A stretch of 30,379 nt of DNA from Bacteroidota bacterium (GTDB lineage Bacteria > Bacteroidota > Bacteroidia > CAIKAF01): the NCBI GenBank assembly GCA_023432985.1, contig JAEZEQ010000069.1, positions 1 through 30,379 on the forward strand, written 5' to 3'. Positions within the stretch are counted from its first letter, which is position 1; each line of letters opens with the position of its first letter. The notes under the pieces are model-generated. The model searched no databases and had not been told where the DNA came from. It saw nothing but the letters and a program-made list of their open reading frames with translations. This document shows, one piece after another, positions 22,047 through 30,379 of this stretch. Both the position numbers and the translations under genes were made by a program.

Positions 22047-23374
22047 TTGCCGTAAAATCCCTGTTTATCGGGATATTTGGTTTGGGAAGCGTCTTGTTTT
22101 CGAATGCACAATCGACTACCTATGATTTGAAATCATGCCTGGATTACGGATTGGCAAATCATCCCGGAATTAAAGCTGCCGGCCACGATATAGGTTTTGC
22201 CCGTGCACGCGCCAATGAAGGTATATCTCAGTATTTACCACAAATTAATGCCAGTGGCGGTTTGGACTATAATATCAAACTACAGACTACGGTTTTACCC
22301 GGCGGTATTTTTGGCCCCGATCCGACCGAAGTTCGATTTGGTACCAAATGGATCGCTAATGCTGCCATTCAATTGGATCAGAAAATTTTTGATCTTACTT
22401 ATATTATGGGCTATACGGCCAACAAACCCAGTGTAGACCTCAATCGAAAGATTCAGGAAAAAGTAAAAGAGGATGTGGCCTTTGATATTGCAAGTAATTA
22501 TCAAAAAGTATTGATCGCCAAAGAACAAATTAAATTACTGAATATAAGTGAAGCGAACTTGAAGAAAATTCTCGATGTATCCGAACTTCAACTTAATAAA
22601 GGTATTCTTCGTCAGACCGATTATGACCGCATTAAGGTGCAATATAATAATGTGAAATCGCAGGTTTTTATCGCAGAAAGCGGACTCGATTTGGCAACGA
22701 ATGCTTTGAAAATGAGTATGGGTATGCCGGCTTCCGAAAATATTTCTATTCAAGATTCCGTAAGATTTGATTCCAATTCTACAACTCCCGTTTCTGATGA
22801 TTTTGTTCTCGATAAACGCTTGGATTATAACATTATTAATCAATCCATCTGGCTCCAAAATGTACAACTGAAAATGACCAAAGCCGCTTATTCTCCTTCT
22901 ATTTCGGCATATGCAAGGTATGGTGGACTCGGACAAAGGGATGATTTTAATGAAATTTGGAAAAATTTCACCGACTTCTCAAGCGTTGGTCTGCGTCTAC
23001 ATATTCCCATTTTCGACGGCTTGTATCGCAATGCCAAAGTGAAACAACAAAAGTATTCACTAATGAAAGAGAAGGAAAATCTGGAATTGTATAAACTTCA
23101 ATTCGAAATGCAATTCAAAAATGCACGCTTCCAATTGGAAAGATCTAAAACCTCTCTTCTTAATGATTTAGAAAATTTAGAACTGGCCCAGAGTATGTAT
23201 GAACAAACGGCTCTGCAATATGAAAAAGGTGTAGCCACCTTATCGGATCTACTGAATGCCGAAATGTCCTTTAATCAAGCCCGAAATAATTATATCACCA
23301 GCGTAAGCAATGTAAAACTGGCCGAACTGGAATATGAAAAGGCTAAAGGAACTTTAATGACTTATCTTAATTAA
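22031..23374 (+). CDS. TolC-family outer-membrane efflux channel
   Basis: A 447-residue outer-membrane factor with a signal peptide (about 1-26, ending S-N-A-Q). Two repeats of long helices with intervening strands are visible, as in TolC: L-D-Y-G-L-A-N-H-P-G-I-K-A-A at the start, I-S-E-A-N-L-K-K-I-L-D-V-S-E-L-Q in the first half, and the second-half equivalent ending Y-E-K-G-V-A-T-L-S-D-L-L-N-A-E. It would form a trimeric duct joined to the adaptor and pump encoded next. Its ATG lies 16 bases inside marR, so translation is probably coupled. Confidence 0.93.
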   Translation: MFYKIVAVKSLFIGIFGLGSVLFSNAQSTTYDLKSCLDYGLANHPGIKAAGHDIGFARARANEGISQYLPQINASGGLDYNIKLQTTVLPGGIFGPDPTEVRFGTKWIANAAIQLDQKIFDLTYIMGYTANKPSVDLNRKIQEKVKEDVAFDIASNYQKVLIAKEQIKLLNISEANLKKILDVSELQLNKGILRQTDYDRIKVQYNNVKSQVFIAESGLDLATNALKMSMGMPASENISIQDSVRFDSNSTTPVSDDFVLDKRLDYNIINQSIWLQNVQLKMTKAAYSPSISAYARYGGLGQRDDFNEIWKNFTDFSSVGLRLHIPIFDGLYRNAKVKQQKYSLMKEKENLELYKLQFEMQFKNARFQLERSKTSLLNDLENLELAQSMYEQTALQYEKGVATLSDLLNAEMSFNQARNNYITSVSNVKLAELEYEKAKGTLMTYLN

Positions 23375-23400
23375 TGCATCATAATTTTTAATCTACATAC

Positions 23401-24459
23401 ATGAAAAAGCGCAACATAATCCTAATTGTAATTTTAGTCCTCTTTGCCGGTTTTACAATCTATAAACTGGTTAGCAATAAAGCCAAAATTGAAGCGTCTA
23501 AAGAAACAACACTCGATCCGGATTTTAAAATCCCGGTGAATGTGAGTAAAGTTGAAAATGCACCCATAGGTGGAACTATTCAAAAAACAGTTAGCTTACT
23601 TCCATTCCGCGAAGCCAAAATTATGGTGAGCATGCCCGGACAAATTGTAAGCTGGAAAGCCAATTTGGGGGATAGCTTTTCTGAAGGAGCTGTTATGGGT
23701 AATATTGATGTGAAGCAAACTCAATTGCAATTGGAAAGTGCCGAATTGGCCCTAAGCAGATTAGAAAAGGAATATAAAAGATATAGCGACCTTCTATCGG
23801 GAGGCGGTATTCCGGAAGTGAATTTTGATGAGGTGAAATTCAATTATGAAAATACCAAAATTCAAGTCGCTCAGCTTAAACAAAAATTGGCCGATTCGTA
23901 TGTGCGCGCACCATTTCCGGGTGTGGTGACTATGAAACTGATTGAATTGGGTGAGTTTGCTAATCCGGGTCAACCGCTCGTGTTTCTTACCGACATTTCT
24001 AAATTGAAAGTAATGGCACGCTTAAGCGAAACAGAAATTGCATCAGTGAAACTTGGAGATAAAGTTCAAATTCTTATCGGAGATCAAGGAAATAAAGAGG
24101 TAGAGGGCCAAATTACCTATATCGCGCCAAAAGCCGATGCTGCAAAAAATTATGAGGTAGAGGTTGTTCTTCAAAATGCCGATAAAAAAATTAAAGCCGG
24201 TGGTTTTGCCGTAGCTCGTTTTGGAAATGAAGCCAACGAAAATGTATTGCAAATACCCAGATCTGCTATTGTGGAAAGTATTAAAAATCCCTATGTATAT
24301 GTACTTGAAAATGGCTTGGCTAGACGTAAAGACATTAAATTGGGCCGTCAAAGCAGCAATAAACTCGAAGTGCTCGAGGGTTTAACGGAAGGGGAAACCA
24401 TAATCGTTTCCGGACAAATTAATCTGAAAGACAGCACTGCTGTGGAAGTTATTAAATAA
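23401..24459 (+). CDS. RND efflux periplasmic adaptor (membrane fusion protein)
   Basis: A 352-residue adaptor of the HlyD/MexA type. One N-terminal membrane helix (about 5-23, no lipobox) anchors it. Then come the split lipoyl domain (S-M-P-G-Q-I-V-S-W-K-A-N-L-G-D and Y-V-R-A-P-F-P-G-V-V-T), a short helical hairpin between (about 110-165), a beta-barrel domain (L-K-V-M-A-R-L-S-E-T-E-I-A) and a membrane-proximal domain ending near 350. It bridges the inner-membrane pump and the TolC-like channel. The gene lies 26 bases after the channel gene and 10 bases before the pump gene. Confidence 0.94.
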   Translation: MKKRNIILIVILVLFAGFTIYKLVSNKAKIEASKETTLDPDFKIPVNVSKVENAPIGGTIQKTVSLLPFREAKIMVSMPGQIVSWKANLGDSFSEGAVMGNIDVKQTQLQLESAELALSRLEKEYKRYSDLLSGGGIPEVNFDEVKFNYENTKIQVAQLKQKLADSYVRAPFPGVVTMKLIELGEFANPGQPLVFLTDISKLKVMARLSETEIASVKLGDKVQILIGDQGNKEVEGQITYIAPKADAAKNYEVEVVLQNADKKIKAGGFAVARFGNEANENVLQIPRSAIVESIKNPYVYVLENGLARRKDIKLGRQSSNKLEVLEGLTEGETIIVSGQINLKDSTAVEVIK

Positions 24460-24469
24460 GTACGAAAAA

Positions 24470-27400
24470 ATGACTATAACCGAATTATCGTTAAAAAGGC
24501 CTCTATTAATTATCGTGGTATTTGTAACCATGATCATTTTCGGAGTCTTAAGTTATACAAACCTGAGTTATGAACTCCTCCCTAAGTTTGATGCCAATGT
24601 GGTTTCTATCCTTACCACTTATCGAGGCGCATCGGCTGAAGAGGTCGAAAATACGGTAACAAAAGAAATTGAAGAAGCCGTTTCCACAATCGAAGGTATA
24701 GACCGGATTTCGGCCCAATCTATGGAAAATGCCTCGAACGTGGTGCTTGAATTGAAAAGCGGGGTCGACGTAAATCAAGCCCTTAGCGATGCACAACGGA
24801 AGGTAGACCTTATTCGGTCTAAATTACCCACCGGCATCGATGACCCGGTAATCAACAAATTCTCCTCCGATGAAAGTCCCGTTGTTCGCCTCGGTGTGAA
24901 GGCAAACCTTTCCAGTGATGAATTATATGACCTTATTGACTTGCAAGTTAAACCTCAAATTGCCAATGTGCAAGGTGTAGGTCAGGTTAATATTCTGGGT
25001 GGAACCAAAAAGCAAATCAACATTGAACTGAATACGGATAAACTGCAAGCGGTTGGATTGAATGCCATGCAAGTGGCGCAGCTTATAGCTTATGCCGGAC
25101 TCAGTACGCCCGCCGGAGATGTGGAAGGCGACAATACCAAATTCAGCATACAATACGATACTAAGTTCCAGGATATTCAAACCCTGTCCGAAATTATTCT
25201 GATGAAATTGCCCGATGGTTCCTCTGTGCGCCTGAAGGATATTGCCAATGTGGAAGAAGGCCTACAGAAATACGAGAATTTAAGTCACGTTAACGGTATT
25301 CCCTCTATCGCATTGAATGTGTTGAAACAATCGGATGCCAATGCAGTGGATGTTTCTTCGGGTGTGAAAGAAAGAATAAAAGATTTGGAAGAACAATTTA
25401 AAGATTCGGAGCTCGAATTTGTGATTTCTTCCGACCAAAGTATTTATACGCTTGCTTCGGCTAATGCGGTTGTTGTAGACTTAGTACTGGCTATTTTTAT
25501 TGTAGCCCTTACCATGCTATTCTTCCTTCACTCCCTGCGTAGTTCTTTATTCGTATTGGTGGCCCTGCCCGCTTCTATGATCCCGACATTTATTGCCATG
25601 TATGTATTTGGCATGTCGATTAACTTGATGACTTTAATGGCTCTTTCTCTCGTGGTAGGTATTTTGGTGGATGACTCGATTGTAATTCTCGAGAATATTT
25701 ATCGCCATATGGAAATGGGAAAAGATAAGGTGAAAGCAACGCTCGAAGGCCGTAGTGAAATCGGGTTTACTGCCGTCGCCATTACCTTGGTGGACGTGGT
25801 AGTATTTGTGCCCCTCGCAGCATCCGGTGGTATGATCGGAAGTATCCTGCGCGAATTCGCCCTCGTCGTGGTATTCTCTACTATGATGAGTTTATTGGTG
25901 TGTTTTACTCTAACCCCACTCCTAGCCTCTCGATTCGGTAGATTGGTGCATTTATCGCCCAAATCATTATGGGGAAGAATTAACCTCAAATTCGAAGCTT
26001 TCATTACCATAATGCGCGATATGTACACATCCATTCTGCGAACCAGTCTCCGTAGAAAAAGATATGTATTTATGGGCGTAGGCGCACTTCTTTTTGCTAC
26101 ATTTTTATTATTCAAATTTGGATTTATCGGTACAGCTTTTATGTCTAAAGCCGACAGAGGTGAAATCAGTATCAAAATCGAATTGCCCAATACCGCCAAT
26201 CTACAAGAAACCAATTTGGTTATTCAGGAAGCGGAAAGAATTGCTATGAAACATCCCGAGGTTTCGGGCGTATTTTCCAGTGTCGGTTTCTCGAGTACCG
26301 GATTTATTGCAGGTAGTTCGAATTCCAATTTGGGCGAATTGAATATTACCCTTGTAGAAAAAACAAAGAGAACTATGAGCGATGAAGAGTTGGGACTTGT
26401 TTTGCAAAAGGAAATTTCCAGAATACCCGGATTAAAGGTAACCGTGGTTCCGATTATGATTACCGGTAATGCAAGTGAACCCGATATTTCTCTATCGATT
26501 AAAGCCGGAAACCGGGAAAATCTTAAAGTAGCCGCAGATGCCATTATGAAGATTTTTAAGGAAACCGCAGGTACTCAATATGTAGAATTTAGTATAGATG
26601 AACCGAAACCGCAGATTAATATTCAACTCAATTATGATAAACTGGCCGAATATGAAATCAATGCTTATGAGGTCGGTTATACCATCGCCACAACATTCCG
26701 CGGTAGCGACGAAAGTAAGTTTAAATCGGGCGGAAATGAATATGATATTATGGTGAATGCCGATCCGGATAATAAAAAAGGATTGGAAGATGTGAAGGGA
26801 CTTACGTTTACCAATAAAGACGGCATCCCCTTCCGATTAGATCAGTTTGCCGAGGTGAATGAAGTAATGGGCGAAAGTGTTCTCGAACGTCAGGATAGAT
26901 TACCTTCGGTAAAAGTAAACTCTTCCGTAATCGGACGTCCTCCCGGAACTGTAGCCGCCGAAATTACGGCCAGAATAAAAGAATTAGAATTGCCTGAAGG
27001 GGTCAATTATGAATATATTGGTCAAATCGAACGTCAAAATGATGCATTTGGTAGCCTGGCCTTGGCCTTGGCAATTGCCATCTTATTGGTATATCTGGTT
27101 ATGGTTGCTCTTTATGAAAATGCCATTTATCCTTTGGTCGTACTTACCGCATTGCCCCTGGCAACCATCGGAGCCTTCCTGGCTTTGGCCATTACGATGG
27201 AAAGTCTAACCATTTTTGCTATGATCGGACTTATCATGCTAATGGGACTTGTAGCCAAAAATGGTATTTTATTGGTGGATTTCACAAATGAGGCCCGTGA
27301 AAAAGGATCGGCCCTGGTAGAAGCTCTGGTAGAGGCCGGAAAGGAAAGGTTCAGACCTATTTTGATGACAACCCTCGCCATGATATTCGGTATGTTGCCT

Positions 27401-27631
27401 ATTGCCCTTGCCTCCGGATCGGGTGCAGAAATAAAAAATGGTATGGCCTGGGTAATTATAGGGGGACTTACAAGTTCACTTATCCTTACACTCCTGGTTG
27501 TGCCTTGTACCTACTATGTAGTGGCTAAAATTGAAATGCGATTTAATAAGAAGAAAAAACTGGCTGAAGAAACGGCCTTGGCACATCCGCAGGGACTACC
27601 CCATTCGCATACACATACACATAATTTATAA
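24470..27631 (+). CDS. RND efflux pump, HAE1 (AcrB-like) type, with His-rich tail
   Basis: A 1053-residue proton-driven inner-membrane pump with twelve membrane helices in two sixfold halves and two large periplasmic loops (about 35-330 and 555-850). The proton relay is present: Asp401-Asp402 in V-D-D-S-I-V and Lys930 in A-K-N-G-I-L-L. V-D-D rather than the metal-pump V-D-G pattern places it with the hydrophobic/amphiphilic compound exporters. The last residues, H-P-Q-G-L-P-H-S-H-T-H-T-H-N-L, form an odd cytoplasmic histidine tail encoded by a CATACA repeat. It completes the marR-tolC-adaptor-pump operon and ends at a strong terminator. Substrate unknown. Confidence 0.94.
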   Translation: MTITELSLKRPLLIIVVFVTMIIFGVLSYTNLSYELLPKFDANVVSILTTYRGASAEEVENTVTKEIEEAVSTIEGIDRISAQSMENASNVVLELKSGVDVNQALSDAQRKVDLIRSKLPTGIDDPVINKFSSDESPVVRLGVKANLSSDELYDLIDLQVKPQIANVQGVGQVNILGGTKKQINIELNTDKLQAVGLNAMQVAQLIAYAGLSTPAGDVEGDNTKFSIQYDTKFQDIQTLSEIILMKLPDGSSVRLKDIANVEEGLQKYENLSHVNGIPSIALNVLKQSDANAVDVSSGVKERIKDLEEQFKDSELEFVISSDQSIYTLASANAVVVDLVLAIFIVALTMLFFLHSLRSSLFVLVALPASMIPTFIAMYVFGMSINLMTLMALSLVVGILVDDSIVILENIYRHMEMGKDKVKATLEGRSEIGFTAVAITLVDVVVFVPLAASGGMIGSILREFALVVVFSTMMSLLVCFTLTPLLASRFGRLVHLSPKSLWGRINLKFEAFITIMRDMYTSILRTSLRRKRYVFMGVGALLFATFLLFKFGFIGTAFMSKADRGEISIKIELPNTANLQETNLVIQEAERIAMKHPEVSGVFSSVGFSSTGFIAGSSNSNLGELNITLVEKTKRTMSDEELGLVLQKEISRIPGLKVTVVPIMITGNASEPDISLSIKAGNRENLKVAADAIMKIFKETAGTQYVEFSIDEPKPQINIQLNYDKLAEYEINAYEVGYTIATTFRGSDESKFKSGGNEYDIMVNADPDNKKGLEDVKGLTFTNKDGIPFRLDQFAEVNEVMGESVLERQDRLPSVKVNSSVIGRPPGTVAAEITARIKELELPEGVNYEYIGQIERQNDAFGSLALALAIAILLVYLVMVALYENAIYPLVVLTALPLATIGAFLALAITMESLTIFAMIGLIMLMGLVAKNGILLVDFTNEAREKGSALVEALVEAGKERFRPILMTTLAMIFGMLPIALASGSGAEIKNGMAWVIIGGLTSSLILTLLVVPCTYYVVAKIEMRFNKKKKLAEETALAHPQGLPHSHTHTHNL

Positions 27632-27664
27632 AAAAAAGCTGCCCCTTAAGGGCAGCTTTTTTTT
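27631..27664. terminator. Bidirectional hairpin terminator
   Basis: GCTGCCC (27638-27644) and GGGCAGC (27650-27656) pair around CTTAA, flanked by seven A and eight T. It separates the convergent pump and kinase genes. Confidence 0.92.
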
Positions 27665-27693
27665 GATTTATGATTACTGATTTTTTGCTTTAT

Positions 27694-28038
27694 TTAGAAA
27701 ATATAGCCACTGAAAATAAAGATTCCGACAGCAACAGCAGCCATAGATAAAATCAATACGGCAGCCGCAGAAAGATCTTTTATTCTTTTGATTACAGGAT
27801 CTTTTTCAGGACATATTTTATCGCATAATATTTCAATCGCACTATTGAACAATTCTGCCGACAACACCATGCCAATGCAGATACTCAAAATAGCCCAATG
27901 ACTCAGTTCGATCCGATAATATATGCCCGCAATGCCCACCAAAGTTCCGGCAAGTATATGAATGCGAAAATTCTTTTGTGTGCGTATTGCATAAAAAAGA
28001 CCTTCAAAGGCATATTTGAAACTTCGTAAAAGTCGCAT
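27694..28038 (-). CDS. dgkA: DgkA-family lipid kinase (diacylglycerol or undecaprenol kinase)
   Basis: A 114-residue integral membrane kinase with three helices (about 29-46, 48-64 and 88-112). The family signature E-L-F-N-S-A-I-E with the conserved Glu, the preceding N-F-R-I-H and the later I-K-D-L-S-A-A-A-V are all present. Members phosphorylate diacylglycerol (Gram-negative type) or undecaprenol; the Bacteroidota form resembles the undecaprenol-kinase branch in length and motif, but this is not settled by eye. Its start overlaps the stop of the receptor gene upstream (TAATG), so it is co-transcribed and coupled with it. Confidence 0.93.
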   Translation of the reverse strand: MRLLRSFKYAFEGLFYAIRTQKNFRIHILAGTLVGIAGIYYRIELSHWAILSICIGMVLSAELFNSAIEILCDKICPEKDPVIKRIKDLSAAAVLILSMAAVAVGIFIFSGYIF

Positions 28039-30379
28039 TATTTTAAGTCTATGGTAAACTTAAGATTGAATAAACGCGGAGTTAAATAATTGGGAACCCC
28101 ATAATAGCGCATTTGATAATCGCGAATCCAATTGTAGGAAACGGTATTGTTTATTCCGAAAATATTATAAATTTCCAAAGATAAAGCGGCACGACTTATA
28201 TGTTTTTTGGCTCTTTCCAAACGCAGGTTTTTATGCTTGATATCCGGACATATTATTTCATACAAAAATCCCATATCTACCCTTCTGTAGAAGGGCATAC
28301 GTAAGGTATCGGTATAACGCACCTGTGAGGGCGGACCATATGGCCAGCCTGTGCCCAATACCAAGTTTAAGCTCACTTTTACCTGAGGTATTTTGGGCAA
28401 ATTATCCTGAAAGAATAAACTAAAGGTAAAACGCTGATCGGTGGGGCGCGGAATATAACCGGGTTCCACCATCACGCTATCCGCCGCCGGCACATTACTC
28501 CCCGGAAAAATAGGATCTCCGTTTACATCCAAATAACGGTAATAATAATCGCCGATAATATCTTCCTTGGTTTGCATAAAGGAAAGCGTAAGCCAACTTT
28601 CGACACCGGGTATAAATTCCCCGTTTATCTTGGCATCTACCCCATAGGCAAAGCCTTTTGCATTGTTTTGCGCATAATATCGAATGCGAATATTATCGAG
28701 TTCGTAGGGATTTAAATTGGCCAGATTTTTATAATAGGCTTCAGTGGTTAATTTAAAGGGCCTTTTCCAAAGTTTAAAATAATAATCCATGCCCACTAAG
28801 CCCATTATGCTGCGCTGTGCCTTCACTTGTTCGTTTATGCTCCCGTCCAATCCGCGCAATTCTCTGTAGAATGGAGCCTGATAATATACACCTGCTGAAG
28901 CCCGGAATATGATATCGGCTTTATTCCATTGCGGAATGACCGACAAAAGCAAACGGGGCGAAATCAACCATTCCTGATTTACACTCCACCACTGTGCCCT
29001 CAAACCGGCATTGAAATGTATACGCGTAGAATCTTTTGTTTTCCACCGAAATGTCGACTCCATATAGGCCGAAAAACGATGCGATAATAGCTGAATATTC
29101 GTTTTTAGTACATCGTTGAATTGTATAGCCTGCGTATCTTGCGGTCCATAATAAGGCAATGCAAAGGATGCACTGTCTGTCATGTTCCACTCTTTTAATC
29201 TATCATCTATTCGCTCATTTTTGTATTGCAAACCCCAACGCAGGTTATATTTTTCTTTGGATACGATTCCCTTCAAATCCACAGCTAAAATATCGGCATT
29301 TAAAAAATTTCGGGCATGGTTCATAAAACCTCCGCTGCCAATTGGTTTTGATATTTCTGAATAGGTTTCGCTGGCCAAATTATTATCGAGTTCGCCCAAT
29401 ATATACCGGCCTTGTATATCCAAACGCTCACTTTCTTTGGTCGACGTATAAGATCCGATCAGTTTTAAAGACAAATCCTCTATAGGTTTATAATCAAAGC
29501 TTACAGCTCCCATTCCGGTTCTGAAACGGGTAATTTCCTGTCCCCCCATGTCTACTTCAAACTTAAAGGTTTGCTGCGCTGTTCCAAAGGATGTTTCGCG
29601 ACTGCTGGGAAAGAAATTATAGGTATTGCTGGAATAAATTCCCAATACACTTATATCTAATTTTTCATGAGCCAAAATGCTCATATTGCCCTGAAAATCA
29701 TAAAACGTAGGTTTATATTCGCCTCGGGTATCCATAAAGCGAAACAGATAATTATTGGATCTGTATCTTCCGCCCAGGTTCAATTTTACGCGTTGATGAA
29801 ATAAAGGCGTTTGTAAATATGCGCTGCCGCCCAAAAGACCCACATTCCCTCCATATTCCAATTTGGTTGGTTTCTTATATGTTATGTTTAAAACGGAGGA
29901 CATTTTATCACCGTAGCGCGCTTCGAATCCGCCCGAAGAAAATGCAATTTCGGATATCATATCGCCGTTGATAAAACTCAGTCCCTCTTGTTGTCCCGAA
30001 CGAGCCAAAAAAGGTCTATACACTTCTACATCATTAATGTAAATAAGGTTTTCGTCGAAGCTTCCCCCGCGCACGGAATAACCCGAACCCAATTCGCTAT
30101 TGCTGTTTACACCCAATTGCGATTTGACCAAACTGATTACCGGATCTCCAACCGAAGCAATTACTTTTAAATGTTTAGGGTCGATTTTAACAGTTCCCGT
30201 TCCTTCATATCTATTGGCACGAATTATAGTCGTATCTATCTTGAATGATGGGTTCAACGAGAAGTTTACAATAATCTCCTGCCCTTCTTTTAAGCTTAAG
30301 CTTCTGCTTTCTTTTTCGAATCCGACAAAGCTTGCTGTGAGCGTAAATTTGATTCCGCTTTTTACCTGTATGCTAAAAT
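28038..30379 (-). CDS. TonB-dependent receptor, N-terminus outside the window
   Basis: The frame is open from the window edge to the stop at 28038, about 780 residues; the TTG at 30257 is inside the gene, because the upstream codons read as the end of a carboxypeptidase-regulatory-like domain (F-V-G-F-E, then I-I-V-N-F-S-L). Next comes a plug with V-I-S-L-V-K-S-Q-L-G-V, Y-S-V-R-G-G-S-F-D-E-N and the strand I-Y-I-N-D-V-E-V-Y, followed by a long barrel. The R-P-F-L-A-R-S-G-Q-Q-E-G-L-S-F segment after the plug strand suggests a non-SusC receptor of the kind common in this phylum. No SusD partner is seen in the window. The ligand is unknown. The gene is coupled to dgkA. Confidence 0.9.
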   Translation of the reverse strand, partial: FSIQVKSGIKFTLTASFVGFEKESRSLSLKEGQEIIVNFSLNPSFKIDTTIIRANRYEGTGTVKIDPKHLKVIASVGDPVISLVKSQLGVNSNSELGSGYSVRGGSFDENLIYINDVEVYRPFLARSGQQEGLSFINGDMISEIAFSSGGFEARYGDKMSSVLNITYKKPTKLEYGGNVGLLGGSAYLQTPLFHQRVKLNLGGRYRSNNYLFRFMDTRGEYKPTFYDFQGNMSILAHEKLDISVLGIYSSNTYNFFPSSRETSFGTAQQTFKFEVDMGGQEITRFRTGMGAVSFDYKPIEDLSLKLIGSYTSTKESERLDIQGRYILGELDNNLASETYSEISKPIGSGGFMNHARNFLNADILAVDLKGIVSKEKYNLRWGLQYKNERIDDRLKEWNMTDSASFALPYYGPQDTQAIQFNDVLKTNIQLLSHRFSAYMESTFRWKTKDSTRIHFNAGLRAQWWSVNQEWLISPRLLLSVIPQWNKADIIFRASAGVYYQAPFYRELRGLDGSINEQVKAQRSIMGLVGMDYYFKLWKRPFKLTTEAYYKNLANLNPYELDNIRIRYYAQNNAKGFAYGVDAKINGEFIPGVESWLTLSFMQTKEDIIGDYYYRYLDVNGDPIFPGSNVPAADSVMVEPGYIPRPTDQRFTFSLFFQDNLPKIPQVKVSLNLVLGTGWPYGPPSQVRYTDTLRMPFYRRVDMGFLYEIICPDIKHKNLRLERAKKHISRAALSLEIYNIFGINNTVSYNWIRDYQMRYYGVPNYLTPRLFNLKFTIDLK

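Noticed and set aside
24470..27631. Reading the RND pump as a heavy-metal exporter (CzcA) because of its His tail
   Set aside because: The membrane helix carries V-D-D-S-I-V with the AcrB-type relay, not the metal-pump pattern.
28038..30257. TTG at 30257 as the true start of the last receptor
   Set aside because: The frame stays open to the window edge and encodes a plausible carboxypeptidase-regulatory-like domain end; no signal peptide follows 30257.
1..30379. Mobile elements, CRISPR arrays, tRNA or rRNA genes
   Set aside because: I found no transposase, integrase, terminal inverted repeats with target duplications, regular spacer repeats or cloverleaf-like sequences; base composition looks even throughout.

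Overview
The window looks like a chromosomal segment of an aerobic, AT-rich member of the Bacteroidota, probably in or near the Chitinophagales, Sphingobacteriales or Cytophagales. The reasons are: TonB-dependent receptors with N-terminal carboxypeptidase-regulatory domains; many short lipoproteins; a leucine dehydrogenase - long NusB - DUF1573 - YajC cluster; and several copies of the Bacteroidota promoter element TAnnTTTG. I see no insertion sequence, prophage, CRISPR array, tRNA or rRNA. Gene packing is dense (stop/start overlaps of the TAATG type), and no gene-free stretch exceeds about 215 bases.

Layout. 1-349: 3' end of an unknown gene. 421-3458 (+): an operon of a SixA-like histidine phosphatase, an FKBP-type isomerase lipoprotein and a UbiB/ABC1 kinase-like membrane protein. 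3466-4632 (-): a YbjN-like protein and an exported MsrB. 4688-8619 (+): a TonB-dependent receptor followed by a two-domain DUF4625-like lipoprotein and two small mutually similar lipoproteins. The receptor and the first lipoprotein each carry the same palindrome at their start (perfect at the lipoprotein, partial at the receptor). I read this as a metal-responsive (Zur/Fur-like) outer-membrane uptake locus, and it is the most interesting part of the window. 8644-11488 (-): leucine dehydrogenase, nusB, DUF1573 lipoprotein and yajC. 11576-13360 (+): an ABC exporter half-molecule with an Asp in place of the catalytic Glu. 13363-15061 (-): four small poorly known genes (two exported or membrane proteins with inverted repeats at their start codons, an unknown protein, and a zinc-ribbon protein).

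15159-17259 (-): a membrane-anchored metallophosphoesterase and an RmlD-like reductase. 17404-20042 (-): a short SSB, a DUF445 membrane protein, an outer-membrane beta-barrel protein and a LOG-family nucleotide phosphoribohydrolase. 20152-21462 (-): ahcY. 21606-27631 (+): a MarR repressor and a complete tripartite RND efflux system (TolC-like channel, adaptor, HAE1-type pump). A 14-bp palindrome lies between the two promoter elements in front of marR. 27694 to the end (-): a DgkA-type kinase and a TonB-dependent receptor whose N-terminus lies beyond the window.

The two gene sets that most clearly work as units are the palindrome-controlled receptor/lipoprotein locus and the MarR-controlled efflux operon. 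In both, a repressor site is laid over a recognisable Bacteroidota promoter. All functional names come from reading motifs by eye; no database search was run.
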